A stretch of 64,000 bases of DNA from Cryobacterium adonitolivorans (GTDB taxonomy: Bacteria; Actinomycetota; Actinomycetes; Actinomycetales; Microbacteriaceae), in assembly GCF_004402695.1 (NCBI RefSeq), contig NZ_SOFL01000053.1, positions 29,964 through 93,963 of the forward strand, given 5' to 3'. Numbering within the stretch: the first letter of the stretch is position 1; each line of letters starts with the position of its first letter. The notes beneath the pieces were generated by a model. The model was not told the origin of the DNA, made no database searches, and saw nothing but the letters and a program-made list of their open reading frames with translations. This document shows, piece after piece, positions 18,579 through 25,887 of the stretch. The translations under genes and the position numbers were made by a program.

Positions 18579-19483
18579 CGGCGGTCGCCTGGGGTGCCTT
18601 CTTCGGGTCGGTGCTGGGTATCGGACTCTGGTCGCTGGTGAGCCTCACCCCACGGCTGAGCCGACCCCGGCTCGCGAACCGGTTGGCGCCGTACCTACTC
18701 GACGTGTCGGCCGAGGCCCGGGTCTTCGTGGGCCGCCGCTCGGTCGACCCGATCCCGGTCCTGGGCACTCTGTTCTCGCCGGTGTTCGAGGCCCTCGCAC
18801 AGGCCCTGGCCAGTGCGCTCGGTGGCGCGGACGTCATCGAGCGTCGCCTCCGGCAATCGGGCTCCTCCCTCACCGTCGACGCCTTCCGCTCCGAGCAACT
18901 GGTCTGGGCGTTGATCGGCGCCGCCGGCGCGCTACTGTTCGCGCTTGGCACGCCGCTGGGCCGAAGCTGGCCGCTGATCGTGCAGGTCGCGGTGCCCGCT
19001 GTGGCGGCGGGGGCGGGGGTGTTGTTGCGGGACACCCAGTTGAAACGGGCGGCGACTGCACGCCTGGCTCGTATTGAAAGTGAGTTGCCCACCATCCTGG
19101 AATTCCTCACCCTGTCCCTCGCGGCCGGCGAGGGAATCCTCGATGCCCTGCGCCGCGTTTCCCGCAGCACCTCGGGGGAGTTGTCCCGCGAGTTCGCCGG
19201 GGTGATCGGCGACGTTCACGCCGGGGTGTCGCTCAGCACGGCGCTCACCGAACTATCCACCCGGATGAGCCTCATGTCGCTGACCCGGTTCGTGGACCAG
19301 GTCGTCGGGGCGATCGACCGCGGCTCCCCGCTCGCTGAAGTGCTGCGGGCCCAGGCCCAGGACGGACGGGAGGAAGCCAAACGGCACCTGCTCGAGGCCG
19401 CGGGCAAGAAAGAGGTGGCCATGATGGTGCCGCTGGTGTTTCTGATCCTGCCGATGACCATTCTCTTGCTCACACGTCGCTAA
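18566..19483 (+). CDS. Tad pilus platform protein TadC with 3' end replaced by an integrated element
   Basis: This second T2SSF platform protein starts at the GTG at 18566 with a GGAGGA site 6-7 bases upstream, overlapping tadB. The family core is intact (LPTILEFLTLSLAAGEGILDALRR and KKEVAMMVPLVFLILPMTIL). TadC proteins normally end with a final segment of the form LFAxFPxLxVLQxGF. Here the frame instead reads LLTRR and stops at 19483, because an integrative element begins at the TT of 19466-19467. The native last 14 codons survive 10 kb away at 29426-29470. The native protein would be 314 residues and the present one is 305. Whether the truncated last membrane segment still works is unknown. 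Confidence 0.93.
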   Translation: MVSVTAVAWGAFFGSVLGIGLWSLVSLTPRLSRPRLANRLAPYLLDVSAEARVFVGRRSVDPIPVLGTLFSPVFEALAQALASALGGADVIERRLRQSGSSLTVDAFRSEQLVWALIGAAGALLFALGTPLGRSWPLIVQVAVPAVAAGAGVLLRDTQLKRAATARLARIESELPTILEFLTLSLAAGEGILDALRRVSRSTSGELSREFAGVIGDVHAGVSLSTALTELSTRMSLMSLTRFVDQVVGAIDRGSPLAEVLRAQAQDGREEAKRHLLEAAGKKEVAMMVPLVFLILPMTILLLTRR

Positions 19484-19490
19484 CCTGTAC
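19445..19490 (+). other. attL of the integrative element
   Basis: Chromosomal tadC sequence runs to the dinucleotide TT at 19466-19467. Element sequence follows: GCTC, then ACACGT (19472-19477), three bases, then TAA (19481-19483). These arms are the mirror image of those at the right end (TTA, three bases, ACGTGT, four bases, TT). Only TT is shared by the two junctions, which is typical of a serine-integrase crossover. Confidence 0.85.
19481..19486 (+). promoter_or_regulatory. -10 box (TAACCT) of the integrase, overlapping the att arm
   Basis: TAACCT lies 7 bases before the integrase GTG at 19494 and includes the outer TAA of the attL inverted-repeat arm. Integrase bound to attL would cover its own promoter, so autoregulation is plausible. 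Confidence 0.4.
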
Positions 19491-19493
19491 TTT

Positions 19494-20894
19494 GTGAAGC
19501 CTCCCATTGCTGCTGCTGCCTACGCCAGAATCTCCTCCGACCCCACAGGCCAGGGCCTTGGCGTTCAGCGGCAGTTGGAGGACTGCCGGAAACTGGCCGA
19601 ATCTCGCGGTTGGTCAATAGCTGAGGAGTACGTCGACAACGACGTATCCGCGTTTGGACCCAAATCGCGTCCCGCCTACGTTCGTATGTTGGATGACCTA
19701 GCGCGCGGTTTGCGCGACGGTGTGGTGGTGTACAACCTCGACAGGCTGCACCGTCAGCCACGTGAGCTTGAGGACTTCAATGCAATCTGCAAGCGCGCGG
19801 GCGTAAGGCATGTCATCACCGTCACTGTGGACGTTGACCTGGGAAACGATGACGGCCTCTTCATGGCGCGAGTTATTGCAGCATTCGCCGCGAAGGAGAG
19901 CGGTCGGAAGTCGGCCCGTATCAAAAGGCAGGCACTCCAGCGCGCAGAGCAAGGAAGGCCCAGCCCGTCATTTAGGCGTCCTTTCGGGTACACGCAGGAT
20001 CAGATGTTCGTTGTGGAATCCGAAGCCGCGGTCATCAAGGATCTAGTGGCCCGCTATATCGCGGGAGAGTCGATCAGTTCGTTGACTGCCTGGCTCTCAC
20101 GCGAAGAAGTGCCAACGGTTTCTGGCGCGGCATGGTCTCCAACAAGCGTGCGAAGCGTCATTCGCTCCCCACGAATCGCTGGGTTGCGTACTCACAATTC
20201 CGTAGTCATAGCTAAGGCTCTATGGCCTGCGATCATCTCTGAGGCAGAGCACGACCAAGTGATTGCCATGTCGAAGACGAAGCAGATGCAGAACCGACGG
20301 GCACCACGTCGATATCTCCTGTCGGGCCTGCTCAGGTGCGGTCGGTGCGGGAGCAGGATGGCGTCGTCGTCCAAACACGGAAAGCGATGGTACATCTGCC
20401 CACAGTCCCAAGGGCTCGCATCCTGTGGTCGGCTGTCGCTCGCGGCGGAATCAGCTGAACTCTGGATCGCGGAGGGTGTCCTAGCTCGGCTGGATTCGCC
20501 TGCGATGACGGCAACGTTAGCTGGCGGATCTGCGAACAATTACGTTCAGCCAGCCCTGGCCAAGGAACTTGAAGCCGACAGGGAGCAGCTTGTTGACCTT
20601 GGCCGAATGTTTGGCAACCGAGAAATTGGGGCGGAGGTTTGGAAAGCGGCAAGGGAGCCTATCGAATCACGTGTGCGGGTTGCAGAGCGGCGGCTAGCTG
20701 CTTCGTCACGAAATGATGCCCTGGGTGGGCTACCTCTTGGTTCTCCTGAACTGAGAAATAAGTGGACACAGCTCAATCTGACGCGACAGGCGGCGATTAT
20801 CGGCGCAGTCATTGATCACTTAGTTGTGGCTCCCGGCATTCCATGGGCGCGCGCCTTCGACCCTGACAGGCTTTCGCCAGTGTGGCGGCTGTAG
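19494..20894 (+). CDS. int: Large serine recombinase (element integrase)
   Basis: This 466-residue recombinase has an N-terminal resolvase domain with YARISSD (catalytic Ser at S14) and the downstream YNLDRLHRQPREL and SGRKSARIKRQ helix. A recombinase domain follows (about 160-260), then a zinc ribbon with CGRCG near residue 281 and CPQ/SCG, and a coiled-coil-like stretch (PALAKELEADREQLVDL). It should catalyse insertion at, and with a directionality factor excision from, the tadC attB. The GTG at 19494 has no ribosome site and follows TAACCT by 7 bases. It lies 10 bases after the truncated tadC stop, so tad read-through could also express it. Confidence 0.95.
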   Translation: MKPPIAAAAYARISSDPTGQGLGVQRQLEDCRKLAESRGWSIAEEYVDNDVSAFGPKSRPAYVRMLDDLARGLRDGVVVYNLDRLHRQPRELEDFNAICKRAGVRHVITVTVDVDLGNDDGLFMARVIAAFAAKESGRKSARIKRQALQRAEQGRPSPSFRRPFGYTQDQMFVVESEAAVIKDLVARYIAGESISSLTAWLSREEVPTVSGAAWSPTSVRSVIRSPRIAGLRTHNSVVIAKALWPAIISEAEHDQVIAMSKTKQMQNRRAPRRYLLSGLLRCGRCGSRMASSSKHGKRWYICPQSQGLASCGRLSLAAESAELWIAEGVLARLDSPAMTATLAGGSANNYVQPALAKELEADREQLVDLGRMFGNREIGAEVWKAAREPIESRVRVAERRLAASSRNDALGGLPLGSPELRNKWTQLNLTRQAAIIGAVIDHLVVAPGIPWARAFDPDRLSPVWRL

Positions 20895-20914
20895 GAGCCT
20901 AAGCAGGCTCGGGC

Positions 20915-21082
20915 TCAAGCAGCGTTCGCCAATGGCGGGCCGTGTGTCGCGCCTAGAAGCACGGCGACGGTCTGGATGGTGCGAGAGTCCGCTATGGACA
21001 GCGGGACGTTCTGAGCCTCGCACGACGCCTGGAGCCAAGCCATCAGCTGTTCTCGGTCGGGCGCATAAGTTATCTGCCCCAT
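20915..21082 (-). CDS. Small protein downstream of and overlapping rep (55 residues)
   Basis: The ATG at 21082 gives MGQITYAPDREQLMAWLQ and a short alpha-helical protein ending in ATHGPPLANAA. It overlaps the rep stop by 13 bases in another frame, which suggests translational coupling. The VPLSIADSRTIQTVAVLL stretch is reminiscent of short proteins that follow rep or replication genes in actinobacterial plasmids and phages. I do not recognise a defined family. A longer start at 21136 would lie inside rep. Confidence 0.6.
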   Translation of the reverse strand: MGQITYAPDREQLMAWLQASCEAQNVPLSIADSRTIQTVAVLLGATHGPPLANAA

Positions 21083-21882
21083 TGTGCCCACACGACCGGA
21101 GGTCCTTCCCATGTCGGCTCGGAGCGCGAAAGCCATTCAGTGGCGGGATACGACCCCATTGCTGAAGATGCCTGGTTAATGACGTCCTGGGCACTCTTCC
21201 CGACGAGTGCAACAGCCTTGGGCTGGAAACCTTGCGCCACGTCATACCGATGCATTCCTAGAACGCTCTGTGCACCCAGGAAGGTTTTCGAAACGTATTT
21301 GGCTAAGTACGACGCTGCGATGCGTGATTCGGAAAGTGAACCCGAGCCAACGGGAAGGTCTCCGATGAGCTTTATGTGTACGAATCCGTGGCCCCATGCT
21401 TTGTCAATGAGCTGTCGTTTTACGAACTGACCAACAGCGAAATGCGCGTGCAGGCCGTGTCCACCTGGGTGCCATTCGGGAACCCAGGCATAGGGGAGCG
21501 GGCCAACCTCAGCGCGAAGATTGCGGAAGAACTGTCCCAGGTCTTCTCTGACTTGATTTGGGTCATGGCACCCCTCACCTCGATAAGTCAAAGTTCCCAA
21601 GCGGTTCAGACGATTTGCGGCACAATATCTGCGCAACTTGGAGCGAGCGCGGCGTCCAGCCTCTTCCAACGACCGTTCAGGATTGGTTGCTTTTCCAGCT
21701 GGCACAAACGAAGATGCGCGTCGAACGGAGCCGCGAAAGCTACCCCCACCTTCACCGGCGGCTGGATACAGGGAGAACTGCCACCCCGAATCGGGCCGAG
21801 CGAGACTGCTCAGTGAAAGTCCGCTTGCGGTAGAGGTGCTCAGCGTCCTTCCTGAAGGAGCAGAGTCGCTAATTGTGGTCAT
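21070..21882 (-). CDS. rep: HUH-type rolling-circle replication initiator (Rep)
   Basis: This 270-residue protein starts at the ATG at 21882 with GGAAG about 9 bases upstream; the frame upstream of that is noncoding. It carries the three Rep motifs: LGTLTY (95-100), the His-hydrophobe-His HAH at 145-147 within GGHGLHAHF, and Y192LAKY196 in SYLAKYVSK. This is the order of the ORF2/G2P-like Rep group. The protein would nick a double-strand origin at the catalytic Tyr and start rolling-circle replication of the excised element. Structured DNA directly upstream is a candidate origin. Confidence 0.85.
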   Translation of the reverse strand: MTTISDSAPSGRTLSTSTASGLSLSSLARPDSGWQFSLYPAAGEGGGSFRGSVRRASSFVPAGKATNPERSLEEAGRRARSKLRRYCAANRLNRLGTLTYRGEGCHDPNQVREDLGQFFRNLRAEVGPLPYAWVPEWHPGGHGLHAHFAVGQFVKRQLIDKAWGHGFVHIKLIGDLPVGSGSLSESRIAASYLAKYVSKTFLGAQSVLGMHRYDVAQGFQPKAVALVGKSAQDVINQASSAMGSYPATEWLSRSEPTWEGPPVVWAQWGR

Positions 21883-21983
21883 GGGGTTTTTCTTCCGAGT
21901 TACGTTGCTAATACAAGAAAAGGAGGAGACAGGTTTCCACGTGCGAACGTGGCCCATCGGTTGTTGTGCTGTTCTCCGGAGGC

Positions 21984-22097
21984 AGCGCCATCCGGACTGC
22001 GTCGGCACTCGGCGCTCCGTACTTCGTCGTTCTTCGCCCCTGGCGGGGCTACGCACTCCTCGCACATCGGCGCTCGGCCTCCTTGCCGGATGGCGCT
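21984..22097. repeat. 12-bp perfect inverted repeat upstream of rep, candidate origin structure
   Basis: AGCGCCATCCGG at 21984-21995 pairs perfectly with CCGGATGGCGCT at 22086-22097. The 90 bases between them contain further GC-rich self-complementary words (CGGCACTCGGCG and CGGCGAGTGC). This noncoding block is immediately upstream of rep. Such foldable DNA is what a rolling-circle double- or single-strand origin looks like, though no nick site can be named. Confidence 0.5.
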
Positions 22098-22120
22098 CTC
22101 GGCGAGTGCTCCGGCATGAG

Positions 22121-22154
22121 CCAAGGGAGCGCGCAAACTCGCGCACTCCCTTGG
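22121..22154 (-). terminator. Strong hairpin between the 190-residue gene and rep
   Basis: CCAAGGGAG pairs with CTCCCTTGG; inside, a mismatch is followed by GCGC/GCGC around a 6-base loop. It starts seven bases after the stop of the upstream minus-strand gene. It may terminate transcription (there is no T tract) or belong to the replication origin next to it. Confidence 0.45.
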
Positions 22155-22160
22155 GTGCCA

Positions 22161-22733
22161 CTATCTGACGCGCGCCCCGGGGTCGACGCGCGCTTCAAGT
22201 TCAGCTGCCTTGGAAATCGCGCTGGAAAGCATGTCCCCAGCCACTTCGAAATCGGCAGCTATCTCTCGCACTCGAATCACGGATTCTGTCATCAGTCGCC
22301 GCTCAGTCGGGTGCCATCTGAATGGAGGCTCCCTCTTTGACGAATCATTGAGCGATTCCACGGCTGCCCTGTACTGCACTTCGAAATTCCAGAGGGAATC
22401 GACCATCCCTGCAATTCGTTTGATGCCGTTTACACCACCCGCGTACCGTTTGACAGGTTGGAGCAGCTGACGCAGGGACTCAGTGACGCGAATGAATCCC
22501 GGCCCGTTGTCGGGCACGAACACGAGCTCCAGCAGGTCGAGCTTCCTAGCCGTTACCGGCCCCCGACATGAGCTGGTCATGCGGAACGCCGGGCCATCGA
22601 TGATTTCCTTGTGAAGAGCTTTGATTGCTCCGCCGTAGTGAACCTCGAATCCCCGCAGCACGGACACGACTGCAAGCGCGCAATCGGCGTCGTAGGTCTC
22701 CGGACGGAGCGGAGGAACTTCCGGCTCACGCAC
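22161..22733 (-). CDS. Hypothetical element protein (190 residues)
   Basis: The GTG at 22733 overlaps the end of the upstream small gene by 8 bases. The protein is soluble and mostly helical, with DCALAVVSVLRGFEVHYGG near the start and a long helix ALEARV-type tail; no catalytic motif is recognised. It is the middle gene of a minus-strand group ending with rep. Some role in replication or copy control is possible, but nothing in the sequence shows it. Confidence 0.7.
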   Translation of the reverse strand: MREPEVPPLRPETYDADCALAVVSVLRGFEVHYGGAIKALHKEIIDGPAFRMTSSCRGPVTARKLDLLELVFVPDNGPGFIRVTESLRQLLQPVKRYAGGVNGIKRIAGMVDSLWNFEVQYRAAVESLNDSSKREPPFRWHPTERRLMTESVIRVREIAADFEVAGDMLSSAISKAAELEARVDPGARVR

Positions 22734-23049
22734 GGGCGCTGACCAACGAGATGCCCTCGGCTGCCCAGTAGAAGACGGCGTTGGTTCCGGAAACGTATGC
22801 CCCTGCTTCCAACCCGTGAAACTGGATTGGGACTCCGGGGTTGACGGTGGGCGGCTGCTCCGATGGGACAGTCACCTTCACCGAAACCTGTCGGGCGACG
22901 ATGAAAGCCACGACGGTCCACAACAGGCGCTTTCCATCCTTAGTGCGCTTCTGCTCCCTCGTTGTGAAATCCACCTTCGGCTCCACCGACAGACCGAGCA
23001 CGGGACCGATGTCGCCGACTGGAACAGTTGATGCGTTGTTGTTGCTCAT
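22726..23049 (-). CDS. Small OB-like protein of the replication module (107 residues)
   Basis: The ATG at 23049 starts MSNNNASTVPVGDIGPVLGL. The remainder is beta-rich with spaced aromatic and charged residues (REQKRTKDGKRLLWTV, VPSEQPPTVNPGVPIQFHGLEAGAYV). This pattern is like the small proteins encoded beside rep in actinobacterial integrative elements, which may bind single-stranded DNA. Sequence further upstream in the same frame reads through the iterons and is not coding. The family link is an inference. Confidence 0.65.
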   Translation of the reverse strand: MSNNNASTVPVGDIGPVLGLSVEPKVDFTTREQKRTKDGKRLLWTVVAFIVARQVSVKVTVPSEQPPTVNPGVPIQFHGLEAGAYVSGTNAVFYWAAEGISLVSARA

Positions 23050-23121
23050 GATTTCTCTTTTCTTTAGGTGTTGGGGAACTACGGGTGTATTCCTCCTCCA
23101 GCTCCACCTGGCTTCTTGCTT

Positions 23122-23353
23122 CATGCGCGGCAGCTGACGTTTCCTGTGAGGGTTGGTCGTTTTGTGCTGCCGGTGTTTACATGCGCGGCAGCTGACGTTT
23201 CCTGTGAGGGTTGGTCGTTTTGTGCTGCCGGTGTTTACATGCGCGGCAGCTGACGTTTCCTGTGAGGGTTGGGTTGGTCGTTTTGTGCTGCCGGTGTATG
23301 CATGCGCGGCAGCTGACGTTTCCAGTGAAGGATGCACGTTCGGTCCTGCCGGT
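23122..23353. repeat. 58-bp iteron array, four copies
   Basis: Units begin at 23122, 23180, 23238 and 23301. The first two are identical over 58 bases, the third has a 5-base GGGTT insertion, and the fourth is diverged at its end. Each starts CATGCGCGGCAGCTGACG and holds CGGCAG and CTGCCG as an inverted pair about 33 bases apart, so each copy can fold or present two operator halves. Spaced direct repeats beside a rep operon are typical of Rep or regulator binding sites. Confidence 0.85.
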
Positions 23354-23478
23354 CGTGGCACGCTCGGCAGAAAAAGGCGTCCCCAGTGGGAGACCCTGGC
23401 GTCACCAACGCGGACAGTCCGAACTCGCTGGGGCGGACCGGGCGGCGAGTCGAGGTCGACCCGCCTACGAGCTGCCGC

Positions 23479-23497
23479 AGTTATCCTTCGGATAACT
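23479..23497. promoter_or_regulatory. 19-base palindrome AGTTATCC-TTC-GGATAACT
   Basis: A perfect 8-bp inverted repeat with a 3-base centre lies about 125 bases upstream of the HNH gene and after the iterons. It could be an operator, or a hairpin presenting a Rep nick site. Confidence 0.5.
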
Positions 23498-23622
23498 TTT
23501 GCCACGAATGCCGAACGGCTGGCTTGTATTGAACGTCGCGACCCAGCGCGGGGGAAGCTGTTGCTTCGTTGTGATCGGAGTGGTGTTGTCGAGTCTTAAA
23601 CTGCGTACAAATCGAGGGGGAC

Positions 23623-24696
23623 ATGATGCCAGAGGACTACCACCATCAATTCTTGAGGGAGCGCTCGCAGGAGTTCGGCGAAGACCGTTGCTTCATCTGC
23701 GGTCGCCACATACCGCTCGGTGATCCCTTTCGCACCGAGGAGCATGTGTTTCCGAAGTGGCTGCAGCGCGAACTGGATCTCTGGGACGGCACGGTTCATC
23801 AGCTGAACGACGAACGCCTGGCATATCGTCGGCTTACCGTGCCATGTTGCAGCCCGTGCAACGGGGGAGACCTCAAGGCCGTAGAGGATCGAGTGAAGGC
23901 CGCGTTCCTAGAAGGGCTAGAGCCCTTCAAGAGATTGGATCGTCGCGACCTGTTTATCTGGTTCGGGAAGATCTATTACGGCATCGTCTACAAGGAAAGC
24001 CTCCGTCCGATGCTCGCCAGGGACCAAGACGGGCAGCGGCTTGTCCCAGAGTCACATCTCAAGACTGTGGCCTTCCATCACTTCTTGCTGCAATCGGCAG
24101 GAGGACACGTCAGTTGGCATCCTGAGCAGCCAGGACCCGCCAGCTTTCATTTCTTTGAATGTCTGGACTCCGACACTTCGACACGCCGGTTCGACTACCT
24201 GGATGATCTCTTCGTCCCGGTCCTCGGCCTTCGACTCGGGAAGATCGGTGTCGTGTGCGTTCTTCAAGACTGGGGGCGGTCCGAAAACGTTCAACAGCTC
24301 CAGCTCAACGCAGCTCGTGAAATGCAGTTGCATCCAACGCAGTTCCGAGAGGCCTACGCGAGATTGAACTACATGACAAAGGTGTCTTGGAGCGACAAGA
24401 AGCACATGATCATCGGGGGAGACGGCTCGGCAGTCGTCATGGCGGGTGATCCGGGAGAGTTCACTGGAACATTCGTGGTCGAGGACTACGCACAAATCTT
24501 GTCGTCGGTCTGGGAAGTGCCGCTTTCCTCTATATACCGGGACGGCTCCACCTTCTCAACAATCTGTGACCCGCTCGGACGTCCAACGCCTGCCAAGAGT
24601 CATGACGTGCTGTTCTGCGCCCCACTGGGTAGTACAGGACTTTGGCCGGGGCATCTGGTGGATACGAGCAGCCACGAACATGAGGCGCTTCCCTAG
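23623..24696 (+). CDS. HNH-type endonuclease-like protein
   Basis: This 357-residue protein has a zinc-bound HNH core at its N-terminus: C23-x2-C26, then E40-H41-V-F-P-K-W-L, then C76-x2-C79-N80. The remaining roughly 270 residues are a mixed alpha/beta domain with no recognised motif. EHVFPxWL-type HNH proteins occur in mobile elements, but their targets are mostly unknown. The start at 23623 has GAGGGGG immediately upstream. It converges on the methyltransferase gene with one base between the stops. An accessory nuclease of the restriction locus is the likeliest role, but this is inferred from position. Confidence 0.75.
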   Translation: MMPEDYHHQFLRERSQEFGEDRCFICGRHIPLGDPFRTEEHVFPKWLQRELDLWDGTVHQLNDERLAYRRLTVPCCSPCNGGDLKAVEDRVKAAFLEGLEPFKRLDRRDLFIWFGKIYYGIVYKESLRPMLARDQDGQRLVPESHLKTVAFHHFLLQSAGGHVSWHPEQPGPASFHFFECLDSDTSTRRFDYLDDLFVPVLGLRLGKIGVVCVLQDWGRSENVQQLQLNAAREMQLHPTQFREAYARLNYMTKVSWSDKKHMIIGGDGSAVVMAGDPGEFTGTFVVEDYAQILSSVWEVPLSSIYRDGSTFSTICDPLGRPTPAKSHDVLFCAPLGSTGLWPGHLVDTSSHEHEALP

Positions 24697-24697
24697 C

Positions 24698-25759
24698 TCA
24701 GGCTTCCCATGCCAAGTCGAGACGACGAAAACGCGCACGAGCTAACTCAACGTATGAGCTTTCGAGATCAACGGAAACAACCCGACCGCCAGCCCTGACG
24801 ACCGCTTCTGCAACTGCTCCACTCCCACAAAACGGGTCAAGCCAAGTTGTCCCGTGTTTGACCCCCACGAGTGTACAAAGCCATTCAAGTAGGGCCTGGC
24901 TCTTCACCGTGGGGGCGCTTACTCCGTTCACTCGAGGTCGCTCAGACAGTGGCGCACGGGGCGCATATTTCAATGAAGAGAAGAACCGGCTTGGTCGGTC
25001 CTTCCCATCGGCGTACTTGGTTCTGCCCTGTTCATCAATCGCCCGGAGCCCGCAGTCCTCAGAACATGCGGACGCGACGCACCCTCTAGCGTGTTCAAAC
25101 AGGATGTTGGTGGGGTGCCGACCATCCGGCGCTGGTGTTGACCTAATCGCAGGTCGGGACACCGACCAAGCAGCAGACGGCGTTACACGTCCAGGGGTTC
25201 TTGCTCGACCCAGGTCGTCTGTCGGGATTCGAAGCGCTGCAGTGTGGAATCCGCCTGTGCCGCCGTTAGCGATCGCTCCAACGAGGGACTCATTCCGTTG
25301 CAAATTACGGGCGAGGGTAATCGGTTCGTACGCGGGCTTCAGATGTGACGTGTATCCCGTGTAGTCCGACGACAGGTCTTCAAAGCCAGTGCGATTTAGC
25401 TCGGTATCGATGCCGCGATTCCCTGGATTGAACCCATGGCTCTTCACATGGGCGACGGAATCGACGATCCGCCATCCTCCGTCTTCTATAGCGGTGGCCT
25501 GACGATGGCCGGTTCGACTGTGGCCGAAGGAAGCAAGGTTGCCGCCAGGCCTGACCACTTGCCTTAGCGCGGACCAGAAGGATGGGTCGAAAGCGATTCC
25601 GCTGGTGTCCCAATGCGAGCCTGAGCGACGGTCAGCAGTGATGCCAAGACCGTAAGGGGCATCGGAAATCACGCCGTCGAACTCCCCGGTATGCCCGGTA
25701 GACAGATAGTCGCGAATGTCGGCATTGATAAGTGTCGCTGCATCGCTCGGCATTCCCAT
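24698..25759 (-). CDS. Beta-class DNA methyltransferase (amino-methyltransferase)
   Basis: With the ATG at 25759 the protein has 353 residues. The catalytic motif comes first, as D33-A-P-Y36 in ISDAPYGLG, and the AdoMet motif is at the C-terminus, LDPFCGSGAV (D308 to about 316). This order defines the beta class, which methylates adenine N6 or cytosine N4. DAPY in place of DPPY is a tolerated variation. The middle third (about 130-290) is the likely target-recognition part. I choose 25759 because TATCGT lies 7 bases upstream; a GTG at 25813 is also in frame. It is divergent from the fused restriction enzyme. Confidence 0.9.
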   Translation of the reverse strand: MGMPSDAATLINADIRDYLSTGHTGEFDGVISDAPYGLGITADRRSGSHWDTSGIAFDPSFWSALRQVVRPGGNLASFGHSRTGHRQATAIEDGGWRIVDSVAHVKSHGFNPGNRGIDTELNRTGFEDLSSDYTGYTSHLKPAYEPITLARNLQRNESLVGAIANGGTGGFHTAALRIPTDDLGRARTPGRVTPSAAWSVSRPAIRSTPAPDGRHPTNILFEHARGCVASACSEDCGLRAIDEQGRTKYADGKDRPSRFFSSLKYAPRAPLSERPRVNGVSAPTVKSQALLEWLCTLVGVKHGTTWLDPFCGSGAVAEAVVRAGGRVVSVDLESSYVELARARFRRLDLAWEA

Positions 25760-25766
25760 AGGCCCA

Positions 25767-25772
25767 ACGATA
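25767..25772 (-). promoter_or_regulatory. -10 box (TATCGT) for the element methyltransferase
   Basis: TATCGT on the minus strand lies 7 bases before the ATG at 25759, supporting that start and leaderless expression. Confidence 0.45.
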
Positions 25773-25887
25773 CGAGACGGTGGTTCGGCCAGCTCCCTCG
25801 GACTCAACGGCACGCAGTCGATTGCCGACTCCAGGGTTGCGTCGTGCGCCGTCCTTCGCCACTGAGAGTTAACGGTTAGATGGGGGA

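Larger units (their letters stand above)
23050..23622. other. Intergenic origin-like region of the element
   Basis: This 573-base divergent intergenic region lies between the rep operon and the HNH gene. It holds four copies of a 58-base direct repeat (23122-23353) and a 19-base palindrome (23479-23497). No convincing gene is present; long open frames here only translate the repeats. It is the best candidate for replication control or origin DNA and must also hold two divergent promoters. Confidence 0.6.

Noticed and set aside
21883..22161. Upstream extension of Rep to 363 residues
   Set aside because: It runs through the foldable noncoding region; the ATG at 21882 has a ribosome site and Rep motifs are all downstream.
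23120..23360. CRISPR array in the element
   Set aside because: Units are contiguous 58-bp direct repeats with no unique spacers, and no cas gene is near; iterons fit better.
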